This document shows positions 35,273 to 47,715 of a stretch of DNA of 64,000 bases, piece by piece. Made by a program: the position numbers and the translations under genes. The stretch is from Halisarca cf. caerulea (taxonomy: Eukaryota > Porifera > Demospongiae > Chondrillida > Halisarcidae): assembly GCA_963170055.1 (NCBI GenBank), contig CAUJGJ010000397.1:3212501-3276500 (forward strand). Direction: 5' to 3'. Every line of letters begins with the position of its first letter. Position 1 is the stretch's first letter. The notes under the pieces are model-generated. The model made no database searches. It saw nothing but the letters and a program-made list of their open reading frames with translations, and had not been told where the DNA came from.

Positions 35273-36629
35273 CAAGTGATTCGAGTTTAAAAAACTCGTG
35301 GGCCGCCTACGGCCCTGGAAACTCGAATCACTTGGAAATCTTTCTAATGGACTCGAAAGATCACTGTAAGAAATGCATGGTTTTGTGTAGTGGTGTTGTA
35401 AAATGTGTGTGTGTGTCAAGTTTTAGCATTCAATAATCCAAACAATATATTGGGATCATGATCTAGTCAGTTTTATTAATTATAAACGACAGTGACAATT
35501 TCAATAAAAGTTAATACGCATGCCATTCTGCAATACTATAATAATAGTAGTCCCAGGATGCACCACGAGGAGGTAGGCATGCTTTGCATCCCAGAGGATT
35601 GGATTCGTTTTAACTAGGGTCTGCAAGAGACCGTAAAACTCCTCCAATCCAAAATAAAAATGGTGCAATAAAATGCTATACATATAATGGTACAGGTGTA
35701 CCGTTGTGTGATCCACCAGAATCACTTAAATGTGTAGCTATAGAATAAAGAACAGAATATACAATGTGATCTTTCAGCAGATCAATATAGTCAGCATGTT
35801 ATAGTAATATTTTTTTCCGTGCTAAGGTGCACAAGGTATCCAAAATTGGCCACAAGTAGTCCATAGTATGATCATTGTGATCTATGCAAGTCTCCATTGG
35901 GCAGTGCAATGTGCATAGCCCAATATGTGAGACTATATACTAATGTACTGTTTACCATCAAAGGCACTGGAAGTTGTGTACCAAAGGAAGGTACTATGGG
36001 AAAAGGTACTGCATACCGATGAAGGTAGCAAATACCAGAAGAAATGTATACTGCGTACCAATATAATATGCAGGTACAGGATGTAAAGGGTGATATACTG
36101 TGCCATAATTCCCAACCTTTTATAGTTGTACTCAATTTGCAGAGTGGTGTAAACTTAAGGTTGAGGTGGCACTGACTACCTATATATGGGGTTCAATGTG
36201 TAATGATTAGCCATTTGCCTTTGTTCTATGGATGTATAGACATGACTAACATATACTCCCCAATGACATGTATTCTTCCCTTATATAGGCTATAGGATTG
36301 CTTATTAAATGCAAATGGCTCATTACAAGTGTTTGCTCAAACATGAACTCTAAATTTCAACCACCTTATCTATATGGGCAATAACTACTCTAAATGCATT
36401 TGCAAGATGACCCAAATAACTGGACTCTGAGCAGGGGCGTTGCAAAAGCTGTACAAACTTGGAGTCTGCATGGAAATGTAGTCTAATTGCATAAAAGTTC
36501 AGTTTTGGTTTCTATCTAATTCATTCAAGTTAGACTATCACGTTCAACAATATTACATTATTGACAAAGAGGTGCTTCACAAAACATGAAAGCTAAAGAA
36601 TGCCATCAAGAGGTATTCATTCATGGATG
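35273..36629 (+). mobile_element. Long hairpin-ended repeat, family C, about 1.36 kb, copy 1
   Basis: Begins CAAGTGATTCGAGTTT with the same 5' double hairpin as family A, then differs. Co-linear with 58,117-59,467 to the shared end TATTCATTCATGGATG. No coding capacity. A CAGGGGCGTTGCAAAAG segment at 36,433 resembles a hAT terminus. The 3' GC hairpin of families A and B is absent. Confidence 0.8.
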
Positions 36630-37218
36630 GCTTCGTGCATAACAGCAACATGCTGTTGTTTTAATAGTAAAACCAGGGTCAATAGTAAACTACAGGTACA
36701 ATTTTGGCCAGTAATATCTCTGTAAATTGGGCGTTCAGCAGGAGTAAGTATAGCTGGGCAGCTTAATCATAGCAAAGGATACAGGCCCTGTTCTAACTTA
36801 CCTATGTGTTCCTAAGTTACTCCACTTTACCCCATGGCTGGGCACCTTAAACAAATGTTACAGGCCTTGTTCCACTTAATCCTACATACATAAACTCACA
36901 AATCCGCACACACACTTTCCCCATTGTAAACACACGTCACACACACCACACTCCTACAAAGCAATGTATACACACAATCTACACATGCTGTCTCTAAACA
37001 TCAGTAAAGCTTACAAAGGCACACTGAGACACTGTAGTCTAATAACAAAGGAAATCACACCCCACAAATACACACAAAGACACATACCACCTCCACACGT
37101 AAAGGTACAAACCTTACCAAGGCACAGACGACTGAAGAACGACACCCAACGAAACTAAATGTCTGTATAATACTAGTCCTAGCAATATATCACAGCCCCG
37201 TGGCCAACGTGTTCATTT
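36630..37218. other. No gene seen
   Basis: AT/CA-rich sequence with no supported coding or repeat structure. Confidence 0.5.
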
Positions 37219-37294
37219 AGTCTCGCGTAGCCAGACCCTACTCGCCCACACATGACGTGTGTGGGCAAGTGGGGTCTGGCTATGCGAGACTAGT
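37219..37294. repeat. Foldback MITE, 76 bp, TAGTCTCGCGTAGCC
   Basis: Near-perfect palindrome: TAGTCTCGCGTAGCCAGACC .. ACATGACGTGT .. GGTCTGGCTATGCGAGACTA. Related ends occur at 31,621. Confidence 0.9.
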
Positions 37295-38344
37295 GTTCTG
37301 TCGCAACTATCAACCTGTGACTGCAATGAATGGTTATGCAACTATTCCGCCGCACAATGCATGAAAAGGAACAAAAACTTGCTTAACATGCTCCGCAGTA
37401 TTACAAGACTTTGTCAAACCCGAGAAATGCGCTTACAAACACAGAGGAATACAAAGACGATCGAAGGACCAGTCGACAACGGCTTTTCAATGAAGAACAG
37501 GTACGAAATGTCTGAAATTCCATCGCGCGCGCATTCTCCGCGGGAATTTATTTCATTTGCGGCTGGCCATGGCAATGGAGCTCCAAATCTCTTTCGTTTT
37601 TGTGGTACGTTCAAAGCCTACTACAACGTTAAAAGTGTATAATATGTTTTTATTTCGAATTTCGCTGTATACATTATTCTACTTTTCACACAAATAGATG
37701 TTGGTTACAGCAGCAATACACTTGTTGCTGCAACTATTGATCCCAAGTTTTTTCTCGGGGTTAATGGTAAGAGTTTTACACTCTGTACATTTGCATAGTG
37801 ATTAATTTACTTTATTCTCTGTTGTAGGGACTATTTTCAACATGTGTGTGGATATATGTAAGTTTACGACTTATATTCAATGCCATGCATCTCCTTGTTC
37901 TTGCAGGCTCACAAAATTATTAAAAATGAACTTCTCACCTTGCATGGCAATACTTTGTTTTTGTGTCATAAATCAGTGGTTTTAACTTTAATAAATCAAA
38001 TTTATTCTTATATTATATTCTTGTATTTCCAATTGTTTGTAGATGAAAGTCAAGAAAGACTACAATGTAAGAGAACCTGCATGACTTGCATAAGATTAGA
38101 ATGTATCTTGTTATTCGATATATGTTTTTACATGCCTGTTTTTTTTCTACATGCATGTGAGTATTAGTGTATTCCTGTAATGTCCTCTGTTATAAATTAT
38201 GTTATATCTTCATGTTCACAGGAGAGAAAAGCATCAGTGGAGAAGGAACTACTAGTGAGTTCAATATTGGTGAACAATGTACCTATTGACAGTAATAGAC
38301 TTGTTTAACTTTTGTGTACATATGCATGTGTTTGAGCATTTATA

Positions 38345-38490
38345 GTGTGCATGTGTGTGTGTGTGCACATGTATATATGTGTACGTGTGTACGTGCATGT
38401 GTGTGCATGTGCATGTGTGCGCACATGCATGTGTGTGTACGTGTGTACATGTGTGTGTGTGCGTGTGTACATATGTGTGTGCATATATGA
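38345..38490. repeat. (GT)n/(TGTGCA) microsatellite
   Basis: TGTGTGCATG-type tract directly upstream of the Ginger fragment; the frame through it is open but meaningless. Confidence 0.9.
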
Positions 38491-38504
38491 ATATCAAATT
38501 GGCT

Positions 38505-40089
38505 CTCTTTTTCTCTATAAACTGGACCTAAAATGGGTTGGACCATTTCGTATCAGTCGAAACTTGGGGAAGGGCCTATACAGCATTACACCGATTCTCA
38601 CCGGTCCTGGAGAAAGCATGAAATCTGTTCCAAAGCGTGTTCATGGAGTGCACTTGAAAGTATACCGCACTCCCCCATCCAGTCCAAATCAGTCTTTGGT
38701 GCCTTTCCTTAATGACGATTCAGAAACCTCTCCATCAAGTCCCTTGCCTGCTCTGGAAATGTCATCAAGAAGTAACACTTTGGCATTGTATGACCACTCA
38801 GCCCTAGCTAGTCCATACCGGTCGACAGAAGACAATGCAGCACAACTACAGAATGGTTTTCTGCAAGATCCTTTGCTTTCCATAGATATGTCATCAAGCA
38901 GCATCCGTGGCAACACTTCTCCACCTAGCTCTCCATTGAAAAGTTTACCTGATGTAGAAAGGCCGCTAATAGACATCCATTGCTTTTCCCCATCTAGTTC
39001 ACACCCATCAACAGAAACCCCTCCACCTGGTCCACTACCTTCTCCAGATATTTTCTCTGCTAGCACACAAAACACCGTTGAATTTGATGCCAGCACACCT
39101 GAAAAACACGGCGGGTTCTTTTCACCTTTCATACCTGAAGGGTCTGATGAATTGACACCCATTAAGCGGCAATCACAGTCAATAATGCCTATTTCACACT
39201 CACAGTGTGATCCACTGCAAAGGCTCCAAGTTTGTAATACCAATAGCAATACAGTTACTGCAGCTTCACCAGGTGGATTGAACAACCCTATTGTAGTATC
39301 TGATTCACCAGCCAGACCCACTCGTTACTGGGTTGAATCATTGTCCCTGAAAAATACCGACAAAGCTCAACTAATCAGTGGAGATTGGTTAACAGACAAC
39401 CATATGCGTGCAGTTGGTACACTGCTGATGAAGCAATTTCCACAGCAAAATGGGTTTCAAGACACGCTCATCTTGGCCAACCTATTGCGCTATGAGGCTG
39501 GGCTTGACAATTTTATACAAATTGTTAACGTCAAAGATCTTCATTGGGTGTGCATGTCAAACATGTTCTCTCCATCTGGAACTGTTGATGTCTTTGACAG
39601 CATACCGTACTTTTCCATTGGTTGCGCTGGCCTTCTTGACCAAGTAGCATCTGTTTTGAAGACGGCTGACAGTTCCTTCCAACTCAGGCATATAGATATC
39701 CAACGACAAACTGGATCAAGTGATTGTGGTTTGTTTGCAATTGCTAATTCCATTGCTTTGTGTGCCGGGGAGGATCCATGTGCAATGAATTTTGCGCAGA
39801 TAACCATGAGAAAGCATCTTGCTCAGTGTTTTGAGCTGGGCCACCTGACACCATTTCCAAAGGCATCCAAGCCTAGAAGAACAGCCAGTAGCAGAAGAAT
39901 TGTGAATACTCAAACAGTACATGTATACTGCCTATGCCGTCTCCCATGGAACAAGCATGATAAAGTTGAGGATGCATGGTCCAATGCAACCAATGCAAGG
40001 AGTGGTTTCATGTTGCCTGTGTCAAAATATCAAAGAAGCAAATATCTACACCTAAATTTGTTTTTCATTGTGCAAATTGTGACATGTAG
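38505..40089 (+). pseudogene. Ginger transposon 3' part: integrase tail, Ulp1 protease, PHD finger
   Basis: Starts inside an SH3-like integrase C-terminal domain (LDLKWVGPFRISRNLGKGLYS). A Ser/Pro-rich linker of about 200 residues follows. The Ulp1/SENP-type cysteine protease domain has the triad His in DLHWVCMS, Asp in VDVFDSIPY, and Gln plus Cys in QTGSSDCGLFAIA. At the end VYCLCRLPWNKHDK starts a PHD finger. Its remaining ligands (CNQCKEWFHVAC, FHCANC) are in another frame, so one frameshift lies near 39,965; that frame ends with TAG at 40,087. Ginger elements combining a gypsy-like integrase with Ulp1 and PHD domains are known. The catalytic integrase core is not upstream, so this is a 5'-truncated fragment. 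Confidence 0.8.
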
Positions 40090-40299
40090 GCAATGCCTTG
40101 TAACATTCACTTTTAGGAACTGTAACAGATACAGTATTGACTGTTGAGAACACCTCTGCCAGTCATAATTATTCCCTATTATTTTTTCTGTGACTGTTAC
40201 TATTACTTAACATATGTACACTATCTTAATTGATAATATAAATGCAAAGTTATAAGAATATTATTTTATTCATTAATGCAGTCATGTGTTTGTGCTGCA

Positions 40300-40620
40300 T
40301 GGGAAGGCAAGGGGGGGGGGTGCATCTGTACGTACTGCCACAGATGGTCACAGGTAGAAGGGGGGAGGGGCACCTGTACTGCCACAGATGATTGTTATCT
40401 TAAAAATGGGATCTGGTTTTTACTTAAAAATGGGATCTATATATATACTGCCACAGATGATCTTGAGGAGAGAGAAGGGGGGGGGCATCTGTATATACTG
40501 CATGCCTGATCCTGAGGGGGGGACATCTGCATACTGCCACAGATGATCCTGAGGAGGGAGAGGGGGGGACATCTGCATACTGCCACAGATGATCCTGAGG
40601 AGGGAGAAGGGGGGGATCTA
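40300..40620. repeat. G-rich minisatellite with CTGCCACAGATGATC units
   Basis: Five to six imperfect units of about 45-60 bp: G-run, CATCTG, ATACTGCCACAGATGATCCTGAGG. The G-runs could form quadruplexes. Confidence 0.8.
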
Positions 40621-41002
40621 TTTTATGCTATTATCATCCAGTTGCAAGATATTCTGCTAGGTTGTTACTTAAAAACATTATATAGCACGTAGGTAAGAGT
40701 AACCTAAGATCCTTCCTAGCAAATATACCTAACCAGAGAGCCCTGAAAGATCATTGCAAACACAAGCAAAAGGAATAGAGATGCACCGTAAACATACCTG
40801 CGCCGAGACCTTGAAGGAAAGTTATAGCAAACGAGTTTATTACTAAAAGGATCATTTATAGCAAGGTAAGATTATCTATGGCAGCGAAAACTAATCCGGG
40901 GGGACTAGTTGTGGCAATCATAACTTGTCCCGGATTGTCTATAGCGACTATAACGCATCCTACCGGGAACGGTTATAGTCAGGATAAGATATTGCGTGAC
41001 AG

Positions 41003-41590
41003 ACCTAAGCAAACACACATATAAAAGATTACACACACGTACGCGAACATATCCACGAAAACACATTGAGAAACTATTTTATTAAAGACGTGCTCCTACT
41101 AAACGTCGTTAAAACACTTTTACATGCGCGTTCAAGCACTCCATAATGGTTAACTAAGAACAAAAGGCTTTCCACACTCATCTTACCTGTTTCCAAAGCT
41201 TTCTTGAGCCTTTTCTTCGTTTCCATGGACTTCCCTGGTAGCGTAAGGTACAATGTCTCAGTAAAATCATCCATCCAAGAACGTTTCCGTCCTAAATGCT
41301 TCGTCAAAGTTCTCTTCCTTGTTGGATGAGGCAGCTTAACAGCTTTTTGCAGTTTTCGAGTCCTTCCACAACTTCTTAAACGAAGACAACAACTTTAAAA
41401 CAGTCGCTCTACCTCTAAAAATTGAAGGCCCACAGAAATTGTTGGAGCGAAATGAATCTTCGTGATTAACTCTCAATCCAAATCTTTAGGTCTTAAAGAT
41501 TCTTCGTTGACGAAAACAGAAGTAAAGACACAAAATTCACTGAATAATACCAACGACTTCGACTACCGCCTAAAAGTCCGCCATGTTGTT

Positions 41591-41644
<54 letters not shown>

Positions 41645-41711
41645 TCGTTCCGGACATTCCGGACACTTCCGGTGAAAGTAAAAACAATATAGGGGCCGCC
41701 TTTGGCGGCCC
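41003..41711 (+). mobile_element. Hairpin-ended element, family D, about 710 bp, copy 1
   Basis: Starts GACCTAAGCAAACACAC and shares the 3' end of family A: CTTCCGGTGAAAGTAAAAAC, then GGGGCCGCC-TTT-GGCGGCCC and A5. A long (TA)n tract lies inside. A second copy is split by the Harbinger at 50,296-53,115. Confidence 0.8.
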
Positions 41712-42107
41712 AAAAATACCTGTAATGATATTTAGCTTATTTTTGTATACCCGAATCAATTATCTGAGTCAGTTATCTTACCTCCTTGACCATTGCCATC
41801 ATCATTTCTTAGACTCTTATATTGCTCAAGTTGAAGAGTATTTGATGTAGTGGGTTGGGAATCCAATCTTATTCAGAAAGAAATGAGTCTTATAATTTTC
41901 ACGTGGATTGGAAGCATGCGACAAAGAAACGTTTGTACTCACCGCACTGTCGCTTCACTTCCATGACTAGAATCCGTTGAGGCAAAGTACTGGTTAAGAG
42001 CATCCCTAGCTCTGGACAGTTCACGGGAAAAGCTTTCACAGTTATCCATTGCGAATTTTAGCCGACACCGGTTTCGCGAAGGTGCACGTGACAGATTGAA
42101 AATCGCG

Positions 42108-42779
42108 AATGAATCAAAATCGACAATTGAATATGCCGGTAGAAGCACCAAAACCCACAAGCAAAGAATCAAGATTGACATCGACGATCAAAGAATCAAA
42201 ATCGACATTCGAAGAATCGAAATCGACAATAGCATAATCAAAATCGACAATCGCATAATCAAAATCGACAATCGAAGAATCGAAATCGACAATCAAATAG
42301 ACAAGATCACAATCGAATATTGTCACATTTGGCGCTCCATACCTGTTCCCCAAACTTCTTCGGATCTTCTCGTCGTTTCCATACTTTCGCGGTTCGAAGG
42401 TTTTCTTTTCATCCGAACATCTGCGCTCAATTCTCTGACGTGTTGGACCATAGTATCTTATGGAGTGCCAAAGACGACAAAAATGCAATTCCTGGATTTG
42501 CGATCTCAATTCCCCGATTTGCGTTTTCGATTCCCCGAGTATCAATCTCGATTCCCCGATTATCGATCCCGATTCCTCGATTTGCGTTCTCGATACCCAG
42601 AGTATCGATCTCGATTCCCCGCGCATCGATCTCGATTCCTCGATTTGTGTTCTCGATTTCCCGATTATCGATCTCGATTTCTTGATTTGCGTTCTCGATT
42701 CCTTGATTTGCGTTCTCATTCTCGATTCCTCGATTTGCGATGTCGATCCCTCGATTGATGACGGCGATTTTTGTCTCAT
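42108..42779. mobile_element. Foldback-like element with 21-bp tandem repeats in inverted arms
   Basis: A core of about 145 bp (42,328-42,473) has ends TTTGGCGCTCCATA / TATGGAGTGCCAAA. The left arm repeats CAAAATCGACAATCGCATAAT-like 21-mers; the right arm repeats the opposite orientation, TCGATTCCCCGATTTGCGTTC, about 13 times. Long open frames on both strands (SIPRFAFSIPR, NRGIEIDTRGI) are by-products of the 21-bp period. Confidence 0.75.
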
Positions 42780-45268
42780 TCAGCATAATTTCTTAATAAA
42801 CAATGTGTAGAACCACGTGTCATTGCCATGCGATTCTGAAGCAACCATGTGCGGCCATTCCTAGTTGTATGTACTTGCTATGGCTGACAACCTATCCCCT
42901 GAGGATCGCACTAGAGCTCGAGAAGCAATCGAATTTCTCTCCAATTTGACCAGAAGAGGGGACAGAGAAGGGAGGAACAACTCGACAGAGACCAACAGCC
43001 TCAGTGCAGTAGCCACTCCAGAGCCCCTAGCTTTACTTGTCCTGGAGAACCTACAGAAGCAGGTATGTACACTCAGGTTAAATAAAGGGCCACTGACACG
43101 GATTTTTTTCGCTTAATCGATAGTTTATAATATGTAAACGCTAGAATCTTACTTGCAAATTTCGTGTTTAAAGGGGAGTAAATGGAAGATTTAGTGCAGT
43201 GCAAATTCTGCCATTTTTTGATTAAATGCGTTGGTCAGAACGGAAGTAACCAAGGCCTATACTCAGTATAGGAAAAACGACAATTTCTTCAGTCCATTCC
43301 TCAGACTGAAGATGTTGTTCAATTTCTTTTGGATTGTGGAAGCGGTGATTTTGCGAGTATTGTATAGGCAAGGTTATAGCACAAGGGCTCCGCAGAGGCT
43401 CTACAAATGGCACATTTTCAGTTAATATTAAACCTCAACCACTGATTGCTGAATCACTGTCTGAAACAAACGTTGGATGCTACAGATTACTACTGAGGGA
43501 CTGAAGAGGATCTATTTAGATACTGTATCATGTCACCTGTTGATGTATTTTTTACCACATATATATTCATGAAGTTTCTTGTGCAAATTGTGCAAAATCG
43601 CAACACACTCAATCACAATGTGATTAGTGTCCACTTGCTACTAGTGTGCACATCACGGTGGTAGATGCAATTCCATACTGCCCACTTTCAAGATCTGCCT
43701 AAATTTGCTATCATTAATCCCAGTCAAGAAAGGCCTAGTAAGCAAGATATAAGAAACTGCAGTTCTAGCAATTAATTTGCAAAAGAACAGGGTTCTGCTG
43801 AATAGCATAAACCACAAAGTGGATATACCATAGGTTGCTAGCTATCATCAATGTAAACAATATGACCCAGAAGAGCAGAAAGAGCAATCCCTAAACATAA
43901 ATAATAGCATGTATGGAATATCTGATCATGCATGAGGTACAGAAGAATGACGTAGAATTTATACTTTACAATTATGTATAAAATATTAAATTGAACTGTT
44001 ACAACATTTCATAATTTAAGTACTGCACATGCAGTTAACATGCATGGTTTACATGCTCCGTCACACCATGCATCCATTCAGGATCTGTAGAGGATAGTGC
44101 TGATCGTGTTCTGGATAATCTTCGGCGGATAAGAGGAAGCAATCATGACCAGTCACGAAAAAGAGTAGCTGAACAACTGAGCCAGCTATTCCATACTAAG
44201 AAGGCTAAGGATGCCCATTTCAAGCTTCTCTCCGTGGACACATCACTTTGTTTGCTTGGGTGAAGTGGACAAGCATACGATACCAACAACAGCTAGAGAA
44301 AAGGATGTTTTGTTTAGTGCTGGTCTCGGGGAGAAAAAAGTGGTGTTTACCAATGTTGACTGCAATGCAGAAGAATTTTGAGAAATTTTATTCGCCACTT
44401 TTCCAAAGCTTCGTGATGGAGGGGGTTACCAGTTATGTAAGTGCCGACCAAATTCAAGGGAGCTGGATTCATTGTCTTCTTCAGCATTGTCATCACCGAA
44501 AAATTTACGTGATTTTGGGGGAAAATCAAGAACGTATATACGTCCTCTCCAAAAGGATCTGGATCTAGCAAGAATACATGTTGAGCATGATGATATGGTA
44601 AATTTGTAAGTACATAATACATAATATTATTATAAAATTAGAATAAATTTACTGTTTAGCTATCTATCTATCTATCTATAGAATATATATAAATAAATAT
44701 ATATTATCTTATAATAGATGGAGACATGCCTGTCATGTGGGATTCAATTACCTATAGATGAACTTCAAGACCATGTGGAGTTCTGCAGGGAGTTGTATGT
44801 TTATATTATAAAATACTACATGTGCTGCAGTAGATATAATAATTACCTGTGACATTATACAGTCAAACTTTGTTATAGTTTGTACCTGGGTTGCTGTTAA
44901 AAATTATCCATATTATATATATGCAGTGAAGATGATGATGATGATGAGGTGGGAAGCAAGTCACCTGAGATACAAATCAAACAAGAAAGGTATGTAATTG
45001 TATGTAATTTAATGTGATTGTAATCCTAAATTAATTATTATATTAATTGTGTATATATAGAACTAAAGATTGTGTAAGCTTAATTTCCGATGACTCAGAG
45101 GAGGTTGCAGAGAAAGAATATCCAAGCGAACATGTCATCGAGAGGAAGAATCCATTAATTAGTCCACAAGAATCTCCATGTAGATCTCCAACACCACCCT
45201 CCTATAGCCCTCTTAATAGTTCAATGGGAGAGCTACCACTTGCTGACACTGGGTAAGACTAATAGCAG

Positions 45269-45309
<41 letters not shown>

Positions 45310-45312
<3 letters not shown>

Positions 45313-45484
45313 TGAAATCTCTTTAATTAGAACCTTGATTTTCCAGTATAGAAGTTCTAATAACCCATAAGTTCTAATTTACCAGCCACATAATAATCCC
45401 TACATTAGGAACCGTACATTCATCAATGTTTGAATTAAGCCAGATATTCTAATTATCATGGTTCTAATTATCGAGATTTTACTG
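45310..45484. mobile_element. Tc1/mariner-type MITE, 175 bp, in a HECT-gene intron
   Basis: Ends CAGTGAAATCTC and GAGATTTTACTG, TA outside both. Inner subterminal TTAATTAGAACC / GGTTCTAATTA also inverted. Confidence 0.75.
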
Positions 45485-45804
45485 TATATTATATTGACTG
45501 CATGAGTATATTCACTAGGTTGTGTACATCGTGACTGTATATGACATTGTAGATTTGGGACAAAGCAACCTACTGACTTGCCCGGTATTATCCGTGAGCT
45601 CCAACAGCAGTACAAAGTTGACCTTATTGACCCCGATGAAGATGCAAGGTTGTTACTGGAGTTCAGAAGAGAATTTCTGCTTGATGATGCATTGTGTCAT
45701 GCAAGCAAAAGGAAGTTTGACCCTAAAAAGACCCTGAAGGTTCAGAGTATGCATGCATGGATATTTAACGATTCATGCATGGAGTGATTGTGATGAAGCT
45801 TGAG

Positions 45805-45856
<52 letters not shown>

Positions 45857-46012
45857 GTTATTTTCATTGGCGAAGAAGGTGAGGACTTAGAGGGCCTGAG
45901 ACACGAGTTCTGGCGTCTTCTGAGCACTGCAGCTGCTGAGAGATATTGCATAGGCCAAGAATTCAAGACCTTTCAGCAAAGTGTTCTAGCATTAGAGGTA
46001 TATATTACTGTA

Positions 46013-46522
46013 TAGCCGGAAATTTTTGCGGAATAAAATTTTGCGATTTCACTCAAAAGCAGATTTTTCGCGATTTAATTTTTGCGATTCAGAGTAAACA
46101 TTCGCGTTCTCCCTACCTAGTTCGTGTTTTTTGTGTCACCGCCACGTGTAGATGTTCGTGTGAACAGAGAGAAGCGTTTTGGATAGGGTACAGTAATTGT
46201 ATTGTAATTCCACATTTAATGGCATATTTGGCTACCTGAACTTTTTGCTATGCAGTGAACTTCATGTAAGATCCGCGGCTGACTTTCGATTTGTCGCTTG
46301 TCATGGAAGAAGTAGAAACTTTCGAAGACAGGATATCCAATAGCTTTCTATTCGCCCTTTCAACGGCAAATGGTCGCACCCCGCTAGAGAGCGACTACTA
46401 TGATCAGGGTGAGACTTCGAACGAACGGAAGAGTACTTTAGTAGAGACTTCTTGCCGAATTTCGCGGTGACAGCTTCATCGCGAAAAACGCGAAATTTTA
46501 TTCTCGCGAAAATTTCCGGCTA
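46013..46522. mobile_element. MITE with TAGCCGGAAATTTT ends, 510 bp, in a HECT-gene intron
   Basis: Left TAGCCGGAAATTTTTGCGG, right CGCGAAAATTTCCGGCTA, TA on both outer sides. The interior is rich in TTTCGCG/CGCGAAA words. No protein recognised. Confidence 0.75.
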
Positions 46523-47682
46523 TATGGTATGATAATATGATATTAATAATGTTATGTGGATTTGATTAATATTCAATTTGACTTGGCAGAAAAATGTGTT
46601 CAAGTTGCTGGGTCAGTGGACAGCAATGTCCATCATTCAAGATGGTATCGGGTTCCCAGTACTGACTCCCGCAGTGTACCATTACATGGTTTCAGGGGAT
46701 ATTACTGGTACTTATATTGCAGATGAACACATCCCTCATGCAGCTGTAGCACGTGGCTACTTTGGTGGGTGTCTACATACATATACCATTCCAAGGCTTT
46801 CAATTGGCTGCATGATGAACCTATGCATCATTTTGTCATTTTATAGGTTCGCAATGCTAGTGATGATAAGTCGCTGCAGGAAATATTTTCCGACAGTGAC
46901 TCTTTTGATAAGCTGTATGAAGCCGGTTACAGGAAACCATATACAGCTCTCACTCTTCATGACAGACAAGAAATTGTCTTGGTGCTTAAATTATATCACA
47001 CCTTAGTGAAAGTCAAAGCTGCAATAGATCAGTTTGTGGAGGGTCTTCAGTGTCTTTGCATTGATTGGTACATTAAAAAGTATCCAAAATTGATGGAGCC
47101 AGTCTTTGTGTATAGAGATAGGAAGCATCTTACTGCAGGTATGCATGCCAATTCATATAATGCACCATATAAACCTCATCTGACACCCGTCTGTTTGTCT
47201 GTCTTCTTTCTCTGCACTTGTATGATCATTAAGAATTATATATATGTATATAATATTATCTATACATATGTATATATTATAATATTAATATGATGTGTAC
47301 TTTCTTTTATTTTAATCATCTGCATGTAGTGCTAGCTGTGTTCTTGTTGAACAAGTGTTTTTTTGCAATAAAAAACGAAAAAAAATAATATTACTGTATA
47401 TACTGTACATGTTATACATATATATTATAATATTGTAACAATATTAATATGCAGAATTCATCAAAGCAATACTGGTCCCATTATACTCTGAGAAGGGAAC
47501 TCAGGAAAGCAGAATGGAGGAGGCAGCATATATGCATCTTGTGGATTTTCTTGATGAATGTGAAGGTCAGCTCATGGGTATATTACATTACATAATATTA
47601 AGTGTCTTGTATTTCTTGTTTCTTAAGTAATAAAATTATAATAAATATATATATTTATATATATATAATTATTGATTGATTA

Positions 47683-47715
<33 letters not shown>

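Noticed and set aside
36433..36460. CAGGGGCGTTGCAAAAG as the missing left end of the hAT at 53.3 kb
   Set aside because: It lies 17 kb away inside the family C repeat and occurs in both copies; similarity to the hAT end is only about nine bases.
37259..38260. Possible small multi-exon plus-strand gene before the Ginger fragment
   Set aside because: Several donor/acceptor pairs exist, but frames conflict and no protein motif appears; too weak to call.
38689..39321. 210-codon minus-strand frame opposite the Ginger linker
   Set aside because: Shadow of the Ser/Pro-rich plus-strand coding sequence; no recognisable motif.
42108..42810. Long open frames SIPRFAFSIPR and NRGIEIDTRGI on both strands
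   Set aside because: A 21-bp tandem array keeps all frames open; no gene needed.
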